From Rhynchopus sp. YZ270_cl-10 (taxonomy: Eukaryota > Euglenozoa > Diplonemea > Diplonemida > Diplonemidae), in assembly GCA_964035575.1 (NCBI GenBank), contig OZ037900.1, positions 620,001 to 684,000 on the forward strand: a DNA stretch of 64,000 nt. The letters are read 5' to 3'. Below, piece by piece: positions 53,728-62,022 of this stretch. Position numbers and translations under genes: made by a program. Position 1 is the first letter of the stretch, and the number at the start of each line of letters is the position of its first letter. The notes under the pieces were generated by a model, which saw only the letters and a program-made list of their open reading frames with translations, was not told where the DNA came from and made no database searches.

Positions 53728-54470
53728 TCTATGTCAATCTGGAAGTGCGGAATATATGTGAGGGTTGATAAAAATGTGGGCGGTGCTGCGGAGGGGGTGG
53801 ATATTGACAGGATTGACCGATTTCCCATAGCACCATTGGGGATATTTTATTCCAAAAAAAGGCATTTTGATTTGTTTGATGTTAGCTGCAAGCGTGTATG
53901 GGGGGGAGAACTACTAAAAAAAATGCCTTTTTTTGTTTGCGTTACTCTAGAATGAATGGGGAGTATGTTTAACACGTTTTGGGAGGGAGACAGGGGGGTG
54001 CGACACGCGTGGCGACGGGAGAGGCAAGAGGAGAGAAAGAGAGAAGTTTTATTTGGAGAGAAAAGACTTTCCAAAAATATAGTTTTTTTTTATAAGATGT
54101 ACATAAGCCTTCTCTGTGCTTTCAGTCAACCTTTAAAAAAAAAAAATAAAGAGCAGTTGAAACGTAAAACGCATTTCAGTCAACAAAAAAAAAATATTCG
54201 TGGGAAAGAGTCAAAGAGCTTTTTTGGAAACTTGGTTGTATTAGTGTAGCCACCCTAGAGTGTGCATCACTATACTTTTTTTTTTTGATTTGATACCTCT
54301 CTCCCCTCCCCCACCAGCATGACCCCCTATTCTATTTTCAATCAACAATAATTCTTCACAACTTTCTAAAAAAAAAACACCCCCTTTTTTAGTGATAACA
54401 AAATCACCCACCTTTTTTTTGAGGAATTTTTTTTTCTTCAAACACCCCTCCCCACTTGGGGCCTCCTCCC
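53728..54470 (+). repeat. intergenic tract with families F and B
   Basis: F at 54085-54135 (GTACATAAGCCTTCTCTGTG, weak) and B at 54226-54265 (TTGTATTAGTGTAGCCACCC). B lies about 200 bp behind the stop of the PH-like gene. No gene supported. Confidence 0.55.
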
Positions 54471-57400
54471 TCACGGTGGTTCTCCCGGTGGGGGGCTTTC
54501 CGCACCGTTCCAGGGGTATCCAGCACCTCCTCCTCCCCCTCCCCTTAGCAAAGGGTTTCCCAGCAACTCGTTGAAGCTTGCGGAGCTTGGGGGTGTTTCG
54601 GGAGCAGAGGTGGCGGTGTCGCCAAACTCATCTTCATCCCCTTGCGGGGGGGTGTCTGGAGGTGACTCTGTATCGGAGAACGCGGGGAGCTCTGAGAACA
54701 GAAGAAGCTTTTCCCTGACCTCCACGAGTTGCTCCGCTTTTTCCCCTCTGTACGTCAACTCCACCTTTTCTTGCGACAACTGCACGACTTCACCCCTCGC
54801 AACAATAAGATCATGCGTCTGTCTTTGCAACGCTTTCTTCAGGTCAGCCACCTCCTTCACAGATGCGGTTAACTTCGCATGCAACGCAACATTTTCCCCT
54901 TCAGACCTCTGCAGCGCATCGGTAGTCGCATTACCAAGTGTACGAAGCTCGCTCAATTCGTTTTCCCTTGCCGTATCTTCCTGAGAAACCACCACTGGCG
55001 GTACTACCGTCCACACCCCATATCCAATGTCATCCCCCACAGCGCCCATCCTTGCTGTTACGTCAGGGGTTTCTGCGTGGTGTAACCGAATGCCTCCTCC
55101 ACGGTTTATATTGACGACTTCCCATAGGGATTGCGTGGGGTCGCTATCAACGCGAAGTGTTTCGCCAACCTGGGGCAGGGTTTGACCTGCCTCGGGGGTG
55201 AGACGGACGTCGTTGCCACTCATGATCGTCAGGATTTCATAGCGGTTGACGTTTGTTGCTGCTTCGATTTCGCGTTCTTCACCTTCAGGGAGGTAACACC
55301 CGGCACGCTCTTGAGTGATTTTAAGCCATTCCTGGACCTGGTTGACAGCGTACGTAGCCATTCTTAGACGCATAAAATCGGGTCGATGATAACGGAAACT
55401 GAACACATTTTTGACGCAAAATACCAAACCCGGGCTGCGATGCCGGACCAACGCCCACCAGAAGTAAAAGAACAACGCCACACCCACGCCCTGCGCAATC
55501 AGAGACGGCAAATCACCACAGTAGAAGGTAACGAGACGTCCGTCGCACGCTTTATATCTGAACAACGACCCAACGAAGAGACACCAAAAGGCTACCCACA
55601 AACTCGCGAAGATCGCGACGTCGCTGTGCAGTGGAATCCATCGGGTGCTGCAGGCTCTGTAGATTTTGGTGAGTGGGGGTGAGTGGCATGAGGGTGAAAA
55701 GGGACCATACATAACGTCGGTGATGTCAAAGCTGCCCACGTGGTAGTCGCGGAACCAGAAGAGAATCCATTTCTGAAGGAAGCCGCGGTTGGCAGAGATG
55801 GTGTGGTTCTGTGTGGTGGTGGTGGTGGTGGTGGAACAAATGGAACATAAGAAACGCAAAAAAAAAAGCAGCTGCTGAGTTCAGTCACAATTGATGAATT
55901 TTTTGTTTGGATTTTTTTTGAAAAGAAATGTGCGTCCATACCCTGCAGACGAGCAGGCGCTTATTGGTGACAACCACCTTCCCGTACCCAGACTCGCATT
56001 CGCCCACCTGCTGCTCATCCTTCTGCAGGTAGCCATCCGGCCGCACGCTTTGCTCCTCTGTGGGCTCCCGTGTGCGACAGGCCTCCTCTATTGCGTTCAT
56101 TTGCGAGGCTGTGTGTTGTGTTGTTGTGTTGGTACTTTAGAAGGTTTGAAGCGACATAACGGTCATAGAGAACAGAGAACGATGTGACACCACAACAAAA
56201 TTGTTTGTTCGAATAAACAGGAGACCCACCCACCACAGATGCAGAACTTTTTCAGAAGTACACATTGCAGTGAACGACGTTGTACCGCTTTGCCCCTTTG
56301 CGAAAAAAAACCCCCCCCCCAGAAGCAAACCAGCCCTTTTGATGGCAATCTCATCCAAATTGTACACACATAAAAACTCACAAAAGAATACACAATCAAA
56401 TGGTTCCACTCCACCTCCACCTCCCCTCTACCCACCCCTCCTTGCTACATACGTCCCGATAGCGACACCCGCAGCTCCTCTATCCCCAACTGGCTCTTCT
56501 CATTCACATCAAGGATCAACCCCCATCCACGGTTGTAGTTGAATAGCAGCATAAACAACAGGAACACCCCTGGCAGGGCGAGGGCCACAATCTCCGGCAA
56601 CTCAAGGAGGAGGTCTGGGAGTGGCGGCAGCCAGGGCACACAGTAGGTTCCTTCTGTCCGCACTGCCACGGGCGTGCCTCCGTTGTTTAAATTCTTGACA
56701 ATATCGTCGACCAGCGATCCTAAGCTGGAGGGGCTGTCGCAGACACGCCACCATTGGTCCTTTCCGTCACCACACCACTTCTCGTTTTCATATAGCCAAG
56801 CAAAGAGGAGGGCCACATGAAGCAGCACCGCACTCCATATAAACCGCTGCCTCCCGAACAACCGAATGTACGCATGCTGGAAGGTCCGCACCTCCCCGAC
56901 CGGGATCGACGCGAAGAAGTACCTGGACACCCATATGTTGCGCACCACACCGAACAGAGGGTACCGCGCCTTTTTGATGATCAACCGTTTGTTCGTCACA
57001 GCAACGCTGTTATTCCCTACGGGAATGCACCAAAGAACCCGGATCGTGTTTTTACAGCGGTACAGAAGGCGTTCGTCAGGGAGAAGGCGTTTGTGGAGTT
57101 GGACCATCGCAAGCTGGTCTTCGTCGATGTCGTCTTCAGAGTCGTGGTCTTCGTCGTTTCCACCCAATGTGGATGCGCCTGGTCGAGGTACGATGCCGGT
57201 GTCGCGTCTGCGTGGTGAGGAAGGTGCGCTCCCAGGGAGGGTGGACTCAGAGTTGAATGAGGCATTGCTCCGTCGGGACCGTGTGTCACGTTCTAATTGA
57301 GACAAATGGCGGCGTCCGACGAACGCAGGCTTGGTGCTGTCCTTCTTATGCTTGCTTGCATCCGTCATGTACCCCCCTCGTCCTAGATATCCAGACCGAA

Positions 57401-58163
57401 TAGCTTCTTCAAGTTGTGCGACATCTGCAGGTCCGTTGACGCGGACGGTGACAGCGCTTCTCGTGAGGGGTACCATTTTACGGTTGCAATGTGAAACCGT
57501 AACCGCCCAGTCGTTCGTAAAAAAGAGGAAGACGAGAAGTAAAAAAACTGCCCCTACTCCTCCAACTGCGTACCAGTTGTCAATAAACTGAAGTGCAGGC
57601 ACAGCTTCGACGAAGCGAGCAGAGAGGATGTACGTTGCGCAGATCAACCACACCAATGAAAGCAGCGCCAACACCCATGGGTAGCGCACACGGCGATGCA
57701 GTGATATCGTGCTCACATCCCTCCGTCGCAGAATCGTTGAAGAATACCGCGCCTTAAAGCAAGAAAGCAGCCCCAAAATCGCTGGGGCACGTGCCTGGCA
57801 AATGAACACCCGTTTATTCGTGACAGCCATAATATCCTCCCCAACCCCAAGCACATTGAACAAACCCCATGGGCTCAGCGCGTGGTACTGTACCTTCCCC
57901 TCCCAGAGGGTTTCCTCACCCTCTAGTCGATAAAGGTGCGGTGCGACCTCGAATTTTTCATCATCGATAACAATGCCTTCAGCAGGCACTGCGACCTCTG
58001 CGGTTGGGTGGGTCGCGACAGCATTGCTTTCTGCGAGCTCAGCGCCGATGGTGGGGGGTGGTGGGTTTGGGGTGGGGGTAGTGGGGGTGGTCGTGGCGGG
58101 CAGAAGCGGCTCGGTGACTGCCTGCGCCGCGAGGGCGGTGTCGCTTTGCATTGCGGTTGTCAT
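54471..58163 (-). CDS. three-module PH-like multipass membrane protein
   Basis: Exons 58163-56453, 56108-55942 and 55808-54471 join in phase to about 1070 residues; a further 54-nt in-frame intron at 55710-55657 (GTATGG to CTACAG) is likely. The protein repeats one module three times: a bacterial-type PH / GRAM-like strand pattern with VTNKRVFICQ, VTNKRLIIKKA and VTNKRLLVCR, then two membrane segments, then a short strand-helix (RVNGPADVAQLEEAIRSG; the second, SLSG + PSQMNAIEEACR, is read only when exons 1 and 2 are joined). That internal homology supports the splice. Module 3 is followed by a coiled coil (about ELSELRTLGNATTDALQRSE onward) and an acidic, proline-rich tail. The role is unknown. 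PH-like plus paired helices suggests lipid binding or membrane remodelling. Introns: 56109-56452 (GTATGT) and 55809-55941 (GTATGG). Confidence 0.75.
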
Positions 58164-58274
58164 CTCATTTGAAGTGGGGATGTGTGTGTGTTATGGGGGT
58201 GCTAAGGAGAGATAGGGGAAGAGAGGGAGGAGGAAGAGGAGGAAGAGGAGGAAGGGAGGAGGGGAAAAAAGAAA

Positions 58275-58570
58275 GTGAAGTTGATATGTGCAAAAACGCC
58301 TCTGGGACGCAGGGCATTGACACTCCGCGGGGTTATCGAACCCCCGGAGTGTTGCGCTTGGGTGAGGTTTACAGGGAAGCTGTAAGCAGGTATACAGTCA
58401 TTACCCCACCCTGACCAAGGGGGGACAACATGATTTAGAAGAAAGAAAAGTTGACTTGAAATACAAAAGCCCTCTCGTGAACAGTGTACCTTTGGTATGA
58501 CCGGCTGTACCAGGGGGTGGACACCCCAACCACTGCAGTCCATCCATTTCGAGGTTTACATCTGATATAA
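58275..58570 (+). repeat. families G and A upstream of the PH-like gene
   Basis: G at 58275-58385, where the hairpin is long (ACTCCGCGGGGTTATCGAAC / CCCCCGGAGT). A at 58447-58570 is near full-length (CCTCTCGTGAACAGTGTACC, GACCGGCTGTACCAGG). Confidence 0.72.
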
Positions 58571-59404
58571 AGAGACGCAACAGTTTTCATACGTAAAAAT
58601 GGGTGAGGGAGGAGGGGGGTTGCTGTTTTTTTGGTGTCGAAACGTCTGCATTGCTCTCACGGTTTATTTGCATTATTTTGTTTTTGTTTTTTGAAAACTT
58701 GGTTGTATTAGTGTAGACACCCGAAGATGAACTCCACTAGTTTTTTGTTATTATTTTTGCACCGCAAAGAGAGAAGGAAAAACACCTTGGCAATTTTGTG
58801 TGTCTTAGGGAGTAGGCACGGGGAGGAAGAAGAGGCGGGAAAATATTGCATTTTGCCAAAAAATTACCGAGAGGTTACAAAAAAAAAATATTTGCCTTCC
58901 TCCCTCTCTCTCTCTCTCTTGCTCTACATCCCTTAAATTTTTATTTCAAAAAAAAAGTTGCACACGTTGGGACATACCCAATAACCCATCCCAATGTTTT
59001 TTTTTTTTTTTTTTTTTTGTAGAAATGACCACAAGGGGAGACACCCCTTTTCTTGACTTATATTTTTTGCAGGAAATATGTTAAAGACTGTAACTAAATG
59101 TTGGGGAAATTAGGCCAGATCCCCAACACAGTACAAGACTCACAATATTACCCCTCAACCGCATTTTGATAAAACTTGTTGCAATTTTTTTTTTTCGACA
59201 CCACCATGAAAAAAAGAATGTAACTTGACCCTCTTGTGATATTGTACCAAAAGGTACCGATACATTTCTCTCATTTCCCCCACAGCCTACGATGGTGAAG
59301 TATAAAACCACAAGCCAAGGATAGTTTACTTCATCACGCAACGTCTCTGAATAGAGTTAGATCGAGCAGAAAGACCCCCTCCCCCACATCAGCATCAGGG
59401 AAGC
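58571..59404 (+). repeat. intergenic tract with a family B copy
   Basis: B at 58690-58738 (TTAGTGTAGACACCCGAAGA). The rest is AT-rich spacer with homopolymers and no supported gene. The 3' flank of the gene ending at 59405 lies here. Confidence 0.6.
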
Positions 59405-60030
59405 CTAGATCAGCGTCGGCCTGAGGTGTTTCGGTGTTATCACTGGAGGCTTTTTTGGCATATGTTGGCCGTAGGTGAAGCCGCGTCTGGGTTTGAGCTC
59501 GGTAGTTTCTGGACTCATCTCTGTGTTACCCGCTAGCCCTGCAAGAGGTGCTCCGGGGACTGTTGACCCTGAAGGGGTAGCATCGTCGAGGGCTTGCTGA
59601 TCGACAAGCGGCATGCCTAAGTCAAGGATGCCACCAGGGAAGGCACGGTGCATGGCGGAGAGGGGTGGGGTGATGAAGCGGACGTCGGGCGACTTTGGGT
59701 TCCACTGCACCCCTTTCTTCTCTGCGGAGGGTGGAAGCGGGCGCAGCCGTGGGCTAGTGTGCGCACCCAACCTGCTCCGCCCCTTCAGCACCCCCAGCGG
59801 AACCCCCTTGAAGCGCAGCTTCGGACTCCGTACCACCTCGCTCCCATGGACGTCGGGTTTCTCCTCTGGTTTGGGTGTGCGGGGCTTTGGTGTAGGGGGC
59901 ACGACAGGAAGCTTCAGAACAACAGGTTCAAGCCGGCGTGCAGTGGTCGGTGGAGAAGAGGAGCTAGGAACGCTGGGGATGCGTACGAGGTATTCGCTAG
60001 TTTCGTCCTCTGAGCGGGAGGCACTCCGCT
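59405..60030 (-). CDS. hypothetical proline-rich protein, 3' exon
   Basis: An open frame that starts after an acceptor (CCATAACAG, exon from 60030) and ends at a stop at 59405, about 208 codons. Acidic-serine start (RSASRSEDETSEYLVRIPSV), then PPTPKPRTPKPEEKPDVHG, basic RSPKLRFKGVPLGVLKGRSR, and a C-terminal KKPPVITPKHLRPTLI. No domain known. The upstream sequence (60031-60150) carries a family F repeat antisense to the gene, as in other introns, but the 5' exon was not found before the divergent sirtuin fragment begins at 60150. Confidence 0.5.
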
Positions 60031-60069
60031 GTTATGGTTGGAGGTGGGAAAGGAGGGGGGGAAAAAAAG

Positions 60070-60115
60070 ATAAGTTTATCAGATGATGCTAAGCCTCTCG
60101 TGCTTAGTCACCTTA
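60070..60115 (+). repeat. family F in a presumed intron
   Basis: CTAAGCCTCTCGTGCTTAGT on the plus strand, between the acceptor at 60031 and the next gene; antisense to the minus-strand gene 59405-60030. Confidence 0.65.
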
Positions 60116-60149
60116 TCATATTCGTTATCGCACAGCATCAGCTGCGCTG

Positions 60150-60614
60150 ATGAAAAAAATTGGGGATAAAATAAAGTCGTTCTCGAGAGAGAAGACGACG
60201 TTGCCAACTAGGCCGTCCGTGTCCGCAGACTGGCTTCGCTACCTGGGTAAGGTGGCGATCCTAAAGAAGCACCGTTCCGAGGGCTTCACGTACGCCTGTA
60301 CGCCGAACGTTAACATAACGGACGACGAATTGGAGACGTGCAGGGCACAGCAGGAGAAGGAGGGGCTACGAACGCCGCTGTTCGAGCCCCTGACTGCTGA
60401 GGGGTTTGCCCGCTGGCTGGCGCGCACGCATGCGGAGAGGATAAGGTTTGGGAGGCAGCATGCAGAGCAGGATGGGATGGTGGTGATGTGTGGGGCGGGG
60501 CTGTCGGCGGGGGCTAAAATCCCCACATTTAGGGGTAAGGGGGGGATATATGAGAGGGTAAAAAAAAATTCAAATTCCAGACCCCAAAAACCAACACAAC
60601 TCAGAATCTCCTGA
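60150..60614 (+). CDS. sirtuin (Sir2-like) N-terminal fragment
   Basis: 154 codons from ATG at 60150. The end contains VVMCGAGLSAGAKIPTFR, the GAGxSxxxxIPxFR NAD-binding motif of sirtuins, preceded by a conserved-looking helix (LTAEGFARWLARTHAERIRF). The frame then runs into AT-rich sequence and stops at 60614. The rest of the family (NID, the catalytic histidine, zinc cysteines) was not found downstream, where the minus-strand exon 60651-60955 is clearly coding. A GTAAGG lies at the end of the motif and might be a donor, but no partner exon was seen. Either a truncated gene or a long-intron gene interleaved with its neighbour. Confidence 0.6.
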   Translation: MKKIGDKIKSFSREKTTLPTRPSVSADWLRYLGKVAILKKHRSEGFTYACTPNVNITDDELETCRAQQEKEGLRTPLFEPLTAEGFARWLARTHAERIRFGRQHAEQDGMVVMCGAGLSAGAKIPTFRGKGGIYERVKKNSNSRPQKPTQLRIS

Positions 60615-60650
60615 AAACTACAAACCCTTCTCCTTTGAAGGTTTACATAC

Positions 60651-61527
60651 CTCAGGCGAAGAGGACGGGACGAGGGCCATCATGCGGGGTGGGGTTACTC
60701 GTGGCGCATCCTCTGGTTCGCGTGCAACAGGCTCGCCCTGGCATTCCTCTGCAAGAGAGACTGAGGAGGGGACGTGCGAGGGGCGCACTGCAGGGCTCTT
60801 TACAACAAGCGCGGGGGCCTCGTCTTCGTCGTCACGCTCGCTGGCACGCCGTTTGCCACGTCGTCTGCGGAGAGGTGCGTTGTTCTCAAAGAAGAGCGGG
60901 TCGCTGTGCCACGTGAACGTCTTGTCACCAAGGGTCGGCAGGGCGTCTTCATCCTCTGAAAAAGGTTATAGGAAGTGGTTAGTGTCTAAAAAAAAGCTGC
61001 ATACCCGCCGCATAGGTGCCGTAGAGCTCATGAGGTTTGACCAACTGAAAGGCAGCAAAGACCCCCAACCCACCACCCTTCGCCACAAGCGCGACAGGCC
61101 CGTTGAAGTCCAGGCGCAGTCTCGTGCAGGCGTGCTCCAGCGTCGGTCGCAGCACCACAATAAAGTGCTGCACGCCGTCCTCGCCCTGCCAATACAACGA
61201 GACGGGGGTCTTGCTGGCATACGTCGGGTCCTCGTCGTCCCGCAGGGGATTGCTCTCTAAACAGGCATGCGTCACCCGCAGTTGGTATCTGTGGAGGGAG
61301 GGGGGTTGTGGGGAATAAAAAGTTAACTTGAAATACAAAGCCCTTGGTATGACCAGTTGTACCGGGGGGGGTGGACACCCCAACCATGCAATCCTACAAT
61401 CCATTTCGCGGTTTGACATCTGATATAAAAAAGATTTGACATACCCTGGCTCGGGTGTTAGCCGGTACGGTGACCCGTCCTTCAAAAAGAGCTCAAAAGG
61501 CTCCCATGTGTTAGGAGGTGTCTCCAT
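60651..61527 (-). CDS. nucleoplasmin-like domain protein
   Basis: Exons 61527-61445, 61288-61005 and 60955-60651 join in phase; the 3' end beyond 60651 (donor GTATGT) is not resolved. The N-terminal 120 residues (WEPFELFLKDGSPYRLTPEP, LRVTHACLE, TPVSLYWQ, VVLRPTLEHACTRLRLDF, VALVAKGGGLGVFAAFQL) follow the strand order of nucleoplasmin-like domains. These occur in FKBP39-type prolyl isomerases, plant HD2 proteins and histone chaperones. An acidic start (AEDEDALPTL), a basic patch (APLRRRRGKRRASE) and an acidic stretch (DDEDEAPA) follow, as in nuclear chaperones. A chromatin or histone role is an inference; no FKBP part was found. Intron 2 is only 49 bp. Intron 1 carries family A. Confidence 0.6.
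61289..61444 (-). repeat. intron 1 of the nucleoplasmin-like gene with family A
   Basis: 156 bp, GTATGT to CTCCACAG. Plus strand 61321-61420 is family A (TTGAAATACAAAGCCCTTGG, GACCAGTTGTACCGGGG), antisense to the gene; it fills about two thirds of the intron. Confidence 0.78.
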
Positions 61528-62022
61528 GCTATTCAAGAAGTGGTGCTACGGACCGGAGGGGGAGGGGGGAGACAAGACAAATGAAGATAGGGGGGTTTCT
61601 TCTTTGACGTTATAATTCCATGGGCCCTCCTTTGTTTGGGGTTTCCTGTTGAATAGGTGGGTGGCTATCGGGTGTTGGGGCAAGGGGGAGGAGGTCTGTG
61701 AGCAGCGTCTTATCTCCTCGACCCGGGAAATGTGCCTTTTGAGATACACAGATCTGATAGTGTATCTGAAAAACTGTGCTGGAAGAAAAAAAAAAAGAAA
61801 GTGTGTCTCGGATGGGAGCAAACCCGTTTGGACAGAAAGAGAATTTTCATCATATGCAATCAATACATTGATAGTATATGAGGAGGGATCAAAAATGTTC
61901 CCATCTTGAGAGAGAAAAATAATTAAATGAAACCTCAGTCCCTCTCTGAAGACCACCCCAAAGAATGCGTTTTAAAAGAGGGGGGGGTTTCAATTTTTTT
62001 TTGATCAAAAAAACCGTCAATT
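61528..62022 (+). repeat. intergenic tract with a family K copy
   Basis: K at 61848-61910 (CATATGCAATCAATACATTG, then TATATGAGGAGGGATCAAAA). No gene supported between the nucleoplasmin-like gene and the AAA ATPase. Confidence 0.6.

Noticed and set aside
58326-58352. Possible tRNA T-arm
   Set aside because: There is a hairpin with TTCGA but no acceptor, D or anticodon arms around it.
60682-61260. 192-codon plus-strand frame suggested as a continuation of the sirtuin
   Set aside because: Low-complexity and not sirtuin-like. The minus strand there has in-phase exons with proper splice sites.
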